From Motacilla alba alba (taxonomy: Eukaryota; Chordata; Aves; Passeriformes; Motacillidae): a stretch of DNA of 64,000 bases. Numbering within the stretch: position 1 is the stretch's first letter; each line of letters starts with the position of its first letter. The stretch spans positions 49,479,016 to 49,543,015 of the forward strand of contig NC_052019.1 of assembly GCF_015832195.1 (NCBI RefSeq). The letters are read 5' to 3'. The notes beneath the pieces are model-generated. The model ran no database searches and was not told the DNA's origin. It saw nothing but the letters and a program-made list of their open reading frames with translations. This document shows positions 27,510 through 41,485 of this stretch, piece after piece. Both the position numbers and the translations under genes were made by a program.

Positions 27510-28858
27510 GAAAATGCAATACAGAGGCAATCTAAAAAAAAAGATGTGTCAATTCTATTATCTGGAACTGCTATTCACTGATGCTTTCTGCAAAGAAAAA
27601 AAATATAATAGTTAATCTTTATTTGGCACATTGTGTATTCAATGAATAGCACTTGGAATTTAACACCTGGATAAACATTTAACTATCTGGCACTAACTAA
27701 ATACATCACTATTAAGGGGAATTTATGTAAAATATAATCCCACTAAGCAGCAGTGATTACCATTCAGTATCATTAGGGTAAGCCAGTTTACTGGGAGACA
27801 GTCCAATAAAAAGCAGTCACCTTGATTTAGTATAGTTATACTGTAAAAGTATATTCTATACAGCTCTTAATGAGGAAACATTTCTGGATTATGTGTGTAC
27901 AATATCATGACAAGTCAACAGTCCACGAGCTAAAATGCAACAGACATCCTTCTTCAGCAAAAAGAAGGAACACTTTATAACATAGTATTTGAACCAAAAC
28001 TCCCTCTTAAAAAATAGTCATCAGGATCCCCAACTTTTAGCAGGGCATTTGACTAGAAGTCTTTGCAGGTAAGAATAATGGGTGATTGGCTGAACTGACC
28101 CAATTAAATTTAAACCCCTGCCTCTGTTACAAGAGATTATCTGTGTCAGAAGCAAACTAGAAATTCTTGCTGGTCTGAGATACGGGGTTTTGGTTTGACT
28201 GCTTCCTACCAGCCACTCAGGTACATGCATTTAGCTTGTTTTTGTTTGGGGTTTTTTTGTTTGTTTTTTTTTTCCCCAAAATTTTATCTTTATATCTGTT
28301 TCCCCCTTCTGTCATTTCTCTTCTTCCTCTAAATTAAAAATCTTATGTTCCACTGTATTCCTTGTTACTCATCCATTTAGTTTCATTTCTTCCTTTTTCA
28401 TTTCTACTCCCTCTCCCTCCCTTGGTTTGAATAGACATTAAATGCATTATGCCCACTCCACTGAATTCCAAAGATGCTGAATCAAGGTTTAGTAGTAGCT
28501 TAACAGACACTAGTTCATGTCTTCAATACGTAAAGAAAACAAGTTCTACAAGGTACTGTGATGCCTTAGTGCTGCTCTTAATATTTTTATAGTTTCCAAG
28601 ACAAACCATGAATAATAATAAAGTCCTAAAATCTTTGTCATAGGCTAAGGACACCATCTACCTAAAGAATACTTCAATCTCAGCAGAGTACTATAAATTT
28701 CAGGAGACAGTTAGCAATGACACTGTTTAGTTTTTATCTTATTGGAGGAGGATGTTGTAGCTCTCATCTGCATATTTCCTCTTCATGGATAACACCACAA
28801 ATGTCTGTTGCTTGTTTGAATGTTCAAGCTGAGATATTTATATGTCAGGACTAGTATA

Positions 28859-29362
28859 TGCAGGTCCGTGCCTGCTGGGTCTGAGTATACATCCATGGGC
28901 GTGATGGCTAGAGAGGCTGATGTGGAGCAGAGGCTGGACAGAGTTAAAGAATAAAGTAGGTGTTTATTAAAAGGCCTTAAAGGATACACCTTGGGCAGTA
29001 CAAGAGCCCAGCCAGGGGTACACCCAAGATGGGCCCAAAATGGTCACAAAACAAGATGACTGATCACAAGGTCCCACACTTCTGTAAGTTTTGGTCCATT
29101 TGCATATTGGGGTTAATTGTCCAATTACAGCTTCAGGTCATGAAGGGTAAGGTCATGACATCCTGCTCAGTCTCTTCAATTCATTGTTGTTTATGCTTTT
29201 TGGGCTTGAGGCTTGCAACGTCTCACCTTGGTTCTCAGGCTGGAAAAGGATTGTTTTGTCTACTTATCCTGTGAAGATAACATACCAACACTTAACATGA
29301 AGTTCAGTTACACACCAAGATAGCACAGAATCTGAAAAATATGGAAGCTAAAACTTAAGGCA
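28859..29362 (-). mobile_element. Solo LTR of an avian endogenous retrovirus, minus orientation
   Basis: An LTR-like block read on the minus strand. It has a U3-like part with an octamer motif ATGCAAAT (29098-29105), then the block AGGTGTACCCCTGGC-like and CCAAGGTGTATCC, then TTTTAATAAACACC, which supplies an AATAAA poly(A) signal (28963-28968), followed by a U5-like end. The order U3, poly(A) signal, U5 sets the orientation. The sequence resembles songbird LTRs as I recall them, which is the main reason to suspect a passerine. The proposed TG...CA ends are a best guess. No target-site duplication was found and no gag, pol or env open frame flanks it, so it is taken as a solo LTR. Confidence 0.72.
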
Positions 29363-31164
29363 CCGGGTGGCCTCCTTCTCCTTCCAAGATCACAGCTGGG
29401 AGACCACGGATCACTGGAGGGCACACTCAAGGAGGAAGAAAAATCCTCCTGGAAGGGAGACTGCTATTAAGAAGAAAGGGAGATGCTAAAGATCAAAGAG
29501 GAATAAGAAAGCAGGGAAATGCTATTTGTCAGTGAACTTAATTCTACTAGTTATCAGTTGTTTTAAGGCCACTAATCCAATTAGTACCACTGCCTACCCC
29601 CTTGGTTGTGCTAAGCTCTCCTGATGTGCTTATGCACTGCCTTGTCACAGCTTACATTTAAAGTGTGCTAAATCTGCAGGGATGCTGAAAGCTCTTTTTT
29701 TATTTATACAGAACAACTGTGGTCAGAATAGGGCCTATAGACAGTTATTGTTTTAAGCCTTAATGCTGTGCAAGCATTCACAATCAGGAAAGAATTGTTC
29801 ATTGGCTACAATCTGCATGAAACAACAGTTGCATCATTTTACTCTTATTCTGTTCATACAATTTCTTCAAAACAGAGAAAGATTAGTGTGCTGATGTTTA
29901 AGAGTATGTTTGCTTGAGCATGCTCTGAAATGTGGAGCTTTTTTCCCATGCTCCGTTCCACAAAAGCGGTTGGAGAAAGCTTAAGATATTCAGCCAATAG
30001 GAAAAAAATGAAAGCGATTTTAGTTGTTTGTGACTTGGAATAACTCTGCTATGAAAAAAAGTTCTACAACTTAATTTTTTCTATGTTTGGAGCAGGAGGA
30101 TAGATATTTTCATGCTAATGTGAGAGGGCTGTGGAAACAAAAGATGAAATAACTGTTTCTTAATCCTCTGTGTACTAAAGAGGTACAAGGCTTCACTGAA
30201 ATCAGATGGCACCTAGTGTTACAAGGTAAGTTGACAGCTGCCTACCTGAGACTTCAATGAATAAATAAGAGTGCATACTCAGAATGATCAAGAATGTAAA
30301 AAAAAAATAGGTAGATAGATAAAAATAGGTACATCTTGCTTTTTTCTTTTACAAATCAAAGATATTAATAGCAAGAATAATAAATTTTAAAATTTCAGGG
30401 GTTTTTTAGTTGAGCCCTGAATTACAGAATCACAAAATTCTCAATTCCTCGTGATTTTTCCGCTCCAGTAGAGAAATTGTTCCATTTTCTATGGCCAGTG
30501 AAGATCAGAAAAACGCACATCAAGTATAGGAAGCACAAGTACTAACTAAATTCAACAACATATGGAAGCCACAGCTATGAAGAACAGAATAAAATGAATT
30601 TCCAACTGAAATATAACCTCTGTGTAAACACATGGTTGTGGGAACTGGAAATTCACCAAAATAATTAAAGAGAAAAAACTAGATGCCTGTTAGAGCAGGT
30701 GCCTACCAAAGTTTTACGGCGTTCAATGAGAAGTTTCACTACTGCCAAAGGAATGTGAGAAATCTGCTGTGTCTCCAGATATCCAAGATTTTCTTAAGCA
30801 CTCCAGATGCTAACACATCCCCCTCTGGGATGCCATCAAACAGGAACAAACCCATTTCAGAAAACCCACTGGTGACTCCCAAGAAAAAAACCTGAACAAG
30901 AAGCTTTAGGTAGGAGAGATAAGCCCATGGTCCCTACAGGCTGGAACAGCAGGAAGTGATGGCAAAAGCTTACTAGAAATTGCTCAGGTAATTTGTAACA
31001 ATGTTACTTTCCCTGACACAACACAGCCAGTATATTCTAAACAAAGCATGGCTCCAGCATATACATTGTGGGAAAAAGCAAAATACTATTATGAAACTGT
31101 GTGCATTATGGCAAGAAAAATGGCTTCTAAGCCATTAGAAGTAGCCTTTGAATATTGCTGAGAT

Positions 31165-31200
31165 TTCCAGTTTCAAGCATTGAATTCCAGTTTCAAGCAT
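31165..31200. repeat. Short tandem duplication, 20-bp period
   Basis: TTCCAGTTTCAAGCAT occurs at 31165-31180 and 31185-31200, separated by TGAA, giving about 1.8 copies of a 20-bp unit. Intronic. Confidence 0.92.
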
Positions 31201-34200
31201 GAATTAAAAATCTTCATGTGTCATGTGATGGTTCCTTGAGTTACCAGGTATCAGCAAAGCTCAACAATAAGGCATCTTAGTCAGCCACATTTTTAAGGTA
31301 AAGTGCATTATTTCAAATATTTCCAATGTTTCTAAATCCTTTTCAAAACTGAGGCCTTGTCCTTTCACGTAAGCTTATCTTTATTGCTGTGATTTTGCTT
31401 AACCATTTTTTCAGACAAACATGTAAACTCATATTCTTAATCTTCTAAAAAGTGTATCTAAAAAATATTTCAAATCCATGTGCCAGCCTTTCCACTTCAG
31501 CTACATGTCAGACATTTTCAGAGCCAGGTGCTGAAAGCTGGGATTAGTGGGCATTTTCAGCCTCTTATGCTGAGTACAGCAGAGCCAAAAATAACATTCT
31601 CAGCAGATTTTTCAGATATCTCATTTATCCAAACTGTGTTATTTATGACTGCTGTAACTTCTTGTATCTGAAACACAGCATGTCTGGACTAGCAGTAACT
31701 TTTTTTTGTTGTAATAATTATGTCCCAGAGAGCCTGCTGTTTAAAAAGAAAACCTCTTTCCTATTTCCTTTTTGCTTTCCTTCTCTCAGGCAGTCCTTTC
31801 TTGTGGACATTTATTTAGAGATCTTAGGATAAATGCACTTTTTTGATAGGCATATATTTATGAAATGGCTCTTAACAAGTCTAAATTTGTATATGCTGAC
31901 TGAATATAATGGCCAGTATTGTTTACTCCCGTAATTCCTTATGCAAGAAAATTAACCAAGTGTTCCAAATTTCCAATAGTAGTACGTACCCATATTTTCC
32001 TTGGGTGCAAGATACAGAATAAAGCAATTATACTTTAATTACTTTATTCCAGAAATGTAAGCATATGATCTTTCAAATTAATTTTCTTCAGCACATGTCT
32101 TACTCATACTTTTGAGGAGGTTTTTGCCTTTTTTGTTTGTTATGATCATTCCACACTCCATGTCACTGTAAACAGTCTGCTTCCAGATCAGCAAAATTCT
32201 TTCTAGACAATAACAGATCAATCCATGCCTGTATAGAACTAATCCAGATTATATGGAGCAGACAAAGGAGTAACGTGTTTTAATGGATAGTTGTTAAAAG
32301 AAAACACATGCAATACATGACTTTCACCTCTTGATTGAATATAAGCCAGTAATTCATTTAGTGCATGGCTGGCTCGGTTTTGTGCTGTTAACAATGCTTA
32401 TGGAATATGTACCTCAGCCTTTCCTTAACAATTTGAATTATAGGAAGTTTAGCAGATGGTGAGTGCTTGCAGGGGGACAGAGATCAAATATTTGTGTTTT
32501 TTCTTTCAGAAGCAAGGTGGACAGAATCTCAGTTTACTCAAATGAGGTAGATTCATGGAGGTGAAAGCAGCTCTTAGCTTACCTGTGAATCTTGATTTAT
32601 GTTACTGCAACTTTATGGCTGCCAAGTCCCCAGGAATGCTAGTTAACTTCACTGGGAATGCTGAAGGAACTCCGCACAAAATGAGGTATGTCATTATTCT
32701 AAAGCATTTCTAATGCATATTTATGTCTCATTCCTCTGTCATTGTTGACTCTTTCATCTTCAAAAAAAACCCCTCAGTTTTCTCTAGTGCCACAAGCTAG
32801 ACCATATATGACTGGCCTCAGACAGAAGTGCTGGTGACAGACAAGAACTAAAATATCTGCATAAATAGGAATATATATATTTCAAAACAATGTCTCCTGA
32901 GGAAACCATCTGTGCAGGATTTTCAGACCCAGGTCTCAGATGTGAAGAGCTATGCAAGTTTCTCCTAGACAAACTGTAGTTAAAACAATTTGAATTTGGC
33001 TTGCCAAATATTTACCAGCAGTTATCACATTCAGCTGAGTATTTGACTCACCCTTCTGTAGTATAGCATATGTGTGTGTGCATGCACCTTAATTTGACTG
33101 CTGCGACAAATGGCAGAATAACTCCTAAAGTCAGGCAGGAGGTATCATGTTCCAGGGCATTACACCTGTCTAGGATTATCAACAGATCAGTTTTGAGAAG
33201 GAGAGTGAAAAACAAAAGAAAATACAGCAGATTACATAGAAAGAAATGAAAAGTTATGGTATTCATCGTAACTTTGTGTTCTCTTTCTATACAGTAGAAA
33301 ATATGAGAAGAAAGTAATGTTTTAGCGTAATGAAAACATAAAGATTGTATGCAAAGTAAATGGAACTATAATTTTCACTGTATTCTTAGAAACTGGGGAA
33401 TTTAACATTCTGCAGCAGCCACAAACCTATGCTGCACGCAGATACCAATAGATAGTGCTGTAATGGTCACTAAAACTTTCATGTGTACATGCAATATGCA
33501 AAACTGAAGTTGTCCTTTACTGAAAATCTCAATTTGTTGTAGTATCATTGGGTTTAACTACTGATTTTGGCTGGCAGTAGATGGGGAGTGGGCTACATTA
33601 GCATATCAGTATTGTACTAAATTTTATATAAGATAACATATTTTTACCTCCAAGTCTTAAAGCAGTGAATAAAACTTTAACTTCTGCGATTAACAATACT
33701 ACCATGAACTCCCAACAAAATCACAGTTCTATAAAATTATCTTAAAATAAACTATTCCTTGAATGGCTTGTTTCTCTCACATTAATATGATGATTTACTG
33801 AAGTAGAATATAAATGTATACACATTAATTTAATCATACACATTTAATCATACATGGAAATATACTGAACAAGAGCAGAATAACTTTGCAAAATATTATT
33901 TAAATGATTTCTGCATAACAATTAACATGTACTTTAATATAAACAATTTGATTTCATCATTATTATTCTGTAATAATTTATACACAGACACAGAGGTTCA
34001 GTGTGTATCTCATAACTAGGTATTGTATATGTGATAATATAGACTATCATTAAAAATCAATCAGCCAAATCCATATTAAGATGGTTAACTGGATGGATGA
34101 GAGCTGTGAGAAAATGTTTAGAAAGCTGATTCTGTATCTAGCTGTTGAATCAATCTATTATGTGTAATTTACCTCAATCTCTGAAGTCCTTTGAACATAC

Positions 34201-35948
34201 TGCTGTTCTCATAAAATTATCTCAAGCCAGAAGTCTGTTCCCAAATCATCAGACAGCCTTGATAACTGAAGCCCATTGTCCAAAGAGACTTGGCAAAACT
34301 TAGGTATGGAAGTGTCCAGTTCCCTTGAATCAACAGAATTGATATACTGGTTCCTAAATTACCAGCAAGCTGTTTAAAAAAAACCTCTCCTATCTGACCT
34401 ATCTAATTTTCAGTGCTTTATTTCAGTTGCCCTCAATCTTGGGCAAATGCAAATATATGGAGATGTGTATCATAGGGCAGCTCAGCAGGGCCATAGCCAT
34501 GTCACTGACTTACGCACAAAGAGCATGGGAAATTATGGAGAGAATAAATTTTCTAGAACTACCCCAAAGAGAGAGGTCAAAATCCTAATAATCTGTTTGT
34601 CTGATCTGGCAGCTACAAATCTAGAAGAAAAAATATTTTGGAAAGAAGAGCAAAGCCTTTAGACTGAGACAGAAGAGTCTGGTTGCAAGGAAGCATCAGT
34701 AAGTTTGCTGTATATTAGTAAAATTATTTTGCATCTGCCAGACTTGTTCTCTGACACAGCTATATGACCTTCATAGGCAAAACAGCAAACTCTGTTATTT
34801 ACACGAGTAAGTTGTCACTTCTCATCTTTTCATACGATCTTCTTTTTAGTACTTATTGTTTAAGTATTAGGCTTAAAAGTAGTGGAAGTAAATCCAATTG
34901 GAGGTTGGCTTAAAGTATTGGATATACCTTATAAATATATCCAGAACCTTCAAAAAATGATTGATCTAAACCTTAAAGATTTTATTACTTTCTGGCTGAT
35001 AATGTCCTTCTAAAACAGTGAGAATTAAAAATGGACTACTATTAAATGCAGACACTGTTATAATCCATTTTTGACTTGATCTGGATGGTGCTTATATTCA
35101 GTTGCAAAAATCCTCATGAAGTATTTTACACCAACTAATTCAAGAAGCTTTGATTTGTAGAATACCATCATGTGAAAAAAAACAAGACTTATCAATAGTT
35201 TGTACTTTTGAGTGCATTGATATTTTTAGAGGACTGACTCTTTTTTTTAAAAAAAAATGTTTTAATCATGGCATGCACCTATCCTGAGAAGTTTTTCAAC
35301 CTGAAACTGTACACATATTTTTCTTCTCCCACAATCTGAAGCACTAAGAAAGTTAAAATTGAAAAAGTCTTGCAAATTGTCATTTTCATTAACCTTACTT
35401 TTCTGTCTACTGGGAGTGGGGACAAGTATTCTAAAGTTTTTGGCGAAAATGATATCTTGTTCCAATCTGATGTTATTTTTGCTACATACTACATATCAAA
35501 CTTGGACTGTCTTTGTATATACAGCCTAGTTCTGCTAATTGAAACTCCTGGAATTAAGAAATCTGTGATGAGAAGTGTGAAGAGAAATACATGACAAATA
35601 GAAAACTACGCTCTTTCAACCAGAATTAGCAAGCAGCTCCCTTATCCTTTTCCCCATCTTATGAGGCTTATTTCTCCATCTCTGTTCTTTTTTTCTTGAA
35701 TGATTAATTAAAAAAGTAAGTGTTCTACTTCATTGTGGAGAAAGGAATGGACTACAGCTGTTCCAAATATTCAGGTATTTACCTGTCACTGTCCTTGTTG
35801 CTACTGGAACATTACAGACATATGGGTTAAAAACCCCCAAAACTCAACAGAGCCAATTTAGCAGCCTACTGCTTGAGTCAGTCTTTCTGCCACATTTTAA
35901 TTCACTGATGTCATATGATTTAAAATTTGAAAGGCCCATACAACTTAC

Positions 35949-36056
35949 TGTTTTGTGCCAGAGCTTGAAGCAGACAGTCCAAGCATCCCTCCAAGCTATC
36001 GGCTGTGCTGTCAGTGGATGTTATCTTCAGCTTCTTCAGGGCTTCACTTAAATTAT
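35949..36056 (-). CDS. RAP1GDS1: RAP1GDS1 (SmgGDS) coding exon 2, N-terminal segment
   Basis: SmgGDS binds prenylated and pre-prenylated small GTPases with polybasic tails (RhoA, Rap1, K-Ras) in the cytosol, stimulates nucleotide exchange on RhoA and helps their trafficking. This 108-nt exon encodes 36 codons; it reads DNLSEALKKLKITSTDS, then the LEGCLDCLLQALAQN stretch. That matches human residues about 3-39 as I recall them, differing mainly around residues 16-20. The acceptor is a T-rich tract ending in CAG just above 36056, and the donor is a consensus GTAAGT at 35943-35948. The exon enters and leaves in phase 1: the first D needs a G from the previous exon, which would end ATGGCAG in the human pattern and is not in view. 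It forms the N-terminal helices before the first full ARM repeat. The initiator Met is absent, so this is a partial gene. Confidence 0.96.
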
Positions 36057-39000
36057 CTGCTTGATAAACACAAAGGAAAAAGAAATCAGTGTCCTCATCA
36101 ATTTGGTAACAGCACTATAGTATTGAATGTAAATAGTTTGTGTAAACAGTTCCTGTGTCAATGCAGAAGACATGGATGGTCTGTATTCTGACGATACAAA
36201 AAGCCAGGAGGCAAAGGTTATAGATGAAATGAAACTTTTCAAATTTATATATACATTTATCATTTTGCATCTGAGAACAGGATGGCACAGCAGGTGACAT
36301 GGCTTTATGAAATGCCACTGAACAGCAATTTATCTATCAGTATTTTCTCAGCCTCACTGGTACAGAAAACCAGCAGCTGTTTCTTTGCTTCTCCCCTTGT
36401 GTGTGGGAATAAAATAGAATAGAAATAAGCATATCTTGATCTTCTTCATCATCAATAGAGGCAAAGTAATTAAAAATGCCAATTTCTGCATGCTGTGTAG
36501 GCTTCCATCTTGACTATTCACAGACGCCTAATGCTAAGCTTAGAGCCTTTTAAGAATTATGCCACTTTCCACCACAATGTTACAAGCATCATATAGGAAT
36601 TGTGTTAACTCTTTAAATTCAACTGATCCATAAAAACAGACGGCATCTTCTTGAAATAAGAAAGTTGTGTTGTGGATTTCAGATAATTAACTCTTCCCTC
36701 TTTAAAAAAACCCATCACCACCCAAATGCAAATAAGATTATACCATTTCTCAAAAGACGCCCAGTAAAGGTTGGGGTAGTATGACTATTACCATTTTGAG
36801 GATTCTATCCTTTCATGAGCAAGGTTTAAGGCTGCAGCTGCAGCCTGAGCCTCTGGTAAGCCCACTGATGACTAACCTCACTCTGAATGGACTATTCTTT
36901 TAAAAACGAGTGCTGATTCAGTTTCCATGCCAACTCTGACAGCAAGCAGAAAGTGTTACTCAAAACAAATAATGTTAAATAGTGTCTGAATGTCTCTTGT
37001 TCCCACGGGCTGATCAAGAGTCTTGACCCAAGCCCGACACAGCCATAGGTGCAGTTTCTTTTCAGTACATCACGGATATCTTCTGAGCCTGACTAGCAGC
37101 CAGTGCTGCTTACAGCTTCCCACTAGCGTAGGAAGCCTCCTTGACAGGTGAGCTGGCACCTGCTGTGCTCTGCCTCCTCTTCACTTGCCTATGTATGGGA
37201 TGGTGCAAAGGAAAAGAGTGAAGACACAGCAGGCATCCCATGAAAAGGGTGGAATCTCACTGATGGAGCTGCTTTGCTTCTCAGCCAAAGCTGTGGCTTT
37301 TGTTCCACCTCCAATTTTTATAAGCATATGCTTTTGTAGTTCAATATTCCATATAGATAAAGGTGAGATACTTAACTTTTTAAAATGCTCAGCATTTATA
37401 TATGAAATTTCTTATATGGTTCTATGATCAGGCAGTTATTTTGTTTATTCATAATTAACACATTTCTTGGCAACACTACAGCCAGGAATGTCAGTACTCC
37501 TTAATGCAAGCACACTTGGTTATTGCTCCTCAAGATCTTAACAACCTTCCTCCCGACCACCTCCTAACTATGCTGAACTGCCACCTTCTGGAACAAGTTA
37601 ACAGGGAAAAAAAACCCCTAAATTTGATTTCCCCTCATACTCACATTACTCTCTAGCAGGCTTACCACAGCACTTTTCTTGAATCACCTTTAGCCAACAG
37701 TAAAGTTGAACATGCACTGCAAAGTCTCATTGCTTAAATACAAAAAATTATTCAGGATATACCACCAGAATTTGTCAAAAGACACAACTTATCAATGACT
37801 AGCCCCAGCATTACAATTTTACATTGTGCACTCCATCTCCTCTCATACCTTCTTCACCTGCCTCCTTCTCATATTCTTCTCTTCAGTTTTCTGCTAACGT
37901 AGCACTAATTCTCTTCCTTCCTTACAGGCATCTCACCTCCTTGTATATTCACACATTTAACTTTGAAGCTATAGCAACATTTACAATAAGAAGACTCAAT
38001 CTACTATATATATGAAAATCAAGCGTTCCTATAATCTAGGGAAGAAGGAAATGCAAAGATACGAAATTCACTGTCACACCAGATTTTGCAGACTACTGTC
38101 AGAGAGCACACACAGATTTTATTTCTCTCTTACGGCCTTTCTATTTCACTTGTGCTCAATAAATCACAAGATGCCACTTATTATTTCATTTTTCTGTGCA
38201 GAGATGAGTGCTTTATATAAAATACTTGTTATTTCTTTCACTCCATTCCACATCAGAACCTGCAATAGAGTTAGAAGTCTCCCCAGTCTATTTTCCTACC
38301 ACTCCTTTCTGCTCAGTGCCATGTAAAGTTCTTCTGGGGAAAGTCCACTATTTTTTTCATGGTACCAAGCATGTGCACATCCCACTGACATACAAGGACA
38401 TTTAACTGCAACTTTAGATAAACTTCAAGTATCAATGGGCACTTGTGGCAATGGTACTTGTGACCATACTACTTTTAAAATATCTTATGAAACAATATTG
38501 CACTGTGTGCCAAACTGCCCTTCCTCTAGGTATACTTGGATGCTGTGAGTATTTTTAAAATAACATAACAGGAGAGATTGATTTAGAAACCATATGCATA
38601 AAGTGTGCTTCTAAAATAAATTACAATAATCCTTGACTTTCTAATAAGCCTACAACTCTAAATTTCTTGCAGGTTGACAATCACGCTGTAGTAAAGAAGA
38701 AAATATAATAGGAATACTGTAGAAACAACAGATCTCTTGACCCAATGCCACAAGGCCAAGAGCACAGAGGGAAGAAACCATCCTCCAACAAAGAACTTAC
38801 TTGTTTACTTTGGTTCTTTCTGTCCTAGTCCATCTACTTTCTAAACTGAGATACCTTGAAAGAGACAGTTACTTTTGAAACCCAAGAATCTTGGACATGT
38901 AGGAACAGATCTTCAACAGATTCAGGGGTTTTGTTATCTTATAAATTTTTTTTCTTTTGTTGTCCTGAAAAGAACAAACCCTTATAGTCTGAGATGACAC

Positions 39001-41485
39001 TGACAGGGATATGCAGAGAGAAGTGCTGAGTTTCCAGAGGGCTCTCACCATATAATCACACAAGGCTTCCCGACTCTTGCTGTTTCACTGTTGCCCCAAA
39101 CCCATTGTTTAGGGAAGAAGCTGCAAATGCTTCTTTTCCAAGTACAAAACTCCTGTTGTTTTCTTGTGATCATCTCCTGCTTACTTTTGTGTCTCCTCCT
39201 CTCCTTCTATAGAAGCTGTTTCCAATAGGCTCGTTGCTGCATAGACTGATCAGACTGTCAGCATCAAATAAAAAGCAATATAAATATTCAAATAAAATGC
39301 AATATAAATAATCTTTTTGGCTGAGTAGCAGAGAAACGTGAGTTGGTACATTGTGTCAACATACAAGCAGTGTGAAGCTCACATTAGGAAGATCTAAGGG
39401 TGCAAGATTAGGATGGCTGAGGTAAAAATTGGCTAGTAATGTTCCCTGTGGTACGATTGGTCAACAATGTGGTATCATGTTGTGAATATCTGTGGCATGA
39501 AGTCTGAAATTTAATACAAGTATCAACTACTCTGTTGATGACCCTAAGCACAGGGAATCTCTCATGTCTGGCTTACTGTATTGCTTTCAGAAAATAAGTT
39601 ACCTTATCTGGACAAGAAGCTCTGAATCCCACACACCTTAATACTGCATATCCTAATGTTACAAACTGATAAGTTAGCAAGTGGAGTCTGCCAAGAGCTG
39701 TCAGACCTGTCTGGGCCATTCCACCTACGGTTACATTTTGTTTCCCCCAATAACTACTCCTGCACAGACACTCATAAAAACTGAGGTATTAAATTCTTTG
39801 ATTACCCACATTGCTTTTTGGTAGCACATTACTACTATCTCTTGCAACCTTTTGCTATCTCTTGTGCAGGCATTTCTACAGAGAAAATTAGTCAGAAACT
39901 AACATTAGTTAATGTTTTAATATTCCATTTCACTTCACTCTACTCCTTTTTTCTAAGAGCTTTTCTGTGTCTCACTCCTGTTTGCAGTCACTGACTTGTT
40001 TTACACAAAAGAACTGTTCTTTCATCTAGTAAAAATTTGGTAGTTCATCAACTTTGTTTAGGGTCAGGGCCACACGAGTACTGGTGAGACTGCAAAAAGT
40101 TTGAAAAGGTACCCAATAGTCTTTCTAGTAATGCAGCTTCTGAGGGTAAGAAGCAACTTGTGATTTTGCTCTGAGTCCACAGCATCTTCACCCAAATCAC
40201 GGGAAAAACCCTATTCTGAGACTGATGTTAATAAAGTATGTAGAATGTCTTAGCTGAGTACTTAGATGGTCAGCTTTTGTCTGGACTGTTTGTTTTTCAT
40301 GTATCTTATAACATTTTATCCAGTACAGATATTTTCTCTACGAAATAAGGATTTCGAACATATGATAATAATATTGACTGTATCTTTTGATTGACACTTC
40401 ATAGATGTCGATGTGTTGTTATTAAACAGACTATTGCATTATACATGCAACTTAACAGATAAGGAATTCAAAATTAACAGATATTGAAATAGGACATACT
40501 GAAACATGCTGATCAGATAAAAAAAAAGTTCCAGCAGTTCTGCTGTTACAGGGATAGTGGCTGTATTAACATCAGAGCCTTTTGAGCCTGCTCCACTGCC
40601 TCTCAGGAAACAATGAGACATCAAAATTGAGCAGAAGGAATGGTGCCATTTTATGAGTCTCCTTGTGTTATAACGGCATAATTCTCTTAAAAATGTAAGT
40701 ACATACTTGCACATGGGCTAGACTGCAGAAATGACTTCATTTTCTTGTACAGACTTGAACTTACTAGACTTTCAGTCCAAACTAACCCATAGGGGAAATC
40801 CAACCCAGGCTCACCACAGCTTTTGATAAAAGGTGTATTCCAATGTGATATTATTTGAGAACCTGACACAAAGATTAGATACATAATCTGTTTGGGTGAG
40901 ATTTACGTATTTGGCCTGAATGACTTCGTGCAGCAGGTGGTGAGATCTGTAGCCCAACTTTGGTCTTTAATGACCCCAGATGCCACATCCCCAAAGAAAA
41001 CAGAAGACTGATGCAAAATCATGAGAACCTTTTAGCTCCCAGGACATTGAATAAGCTGGCAGAAATGTACAGCATGGGTCCTTTTTGAACCTACATAAAC
41101 TGAGACACATCCTCGTGGTAACTTTTCAGAAGATACCTAGTCCCATACAAATGTTCACATCGACATGTAAAATACTTCAAATACAGAATTTATCGACGAC
41201 AGAAGACTCTTTTTCTCACATTCAGCCCATTGACAAAAAATACTCTATCCTCTTTTTTCTTTGTAGCAGCTGCCCTCAAGCACTCCCAAGTGTACAATAT
41301 TTTCTGCCAAGCCACCCAAACCCATCATTAGAGACAACTCTTTGCTCCTAGCCCATCCACAAAATTTTTAAACCTGGCATCTAATCAGGAGGTACCTATA
41401 AGCTGTCAGAGGGCAGCAGTGAAGAATTAGTTTTTTATTAGTAATGCCAGAAGACCTGTACAGACATACAAGACCAATATCTTAA

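Larger units (their letters stand above)
20789..35948 (-). other. RAP1GDS1: RAP1GDS1 intron 2, 15.2 kb
   Basis: Large AT-rich intron. It holds a TAA microsatellite (26128-26201), an imperfect foldback (27442-27509), a solo LTR (28859-29362) and a short tandem repeat (31165-31200), each listed separately. T-rich low complexity lies at about 28236-28276. No other coding signal was recognised. Confidence 0.85.
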
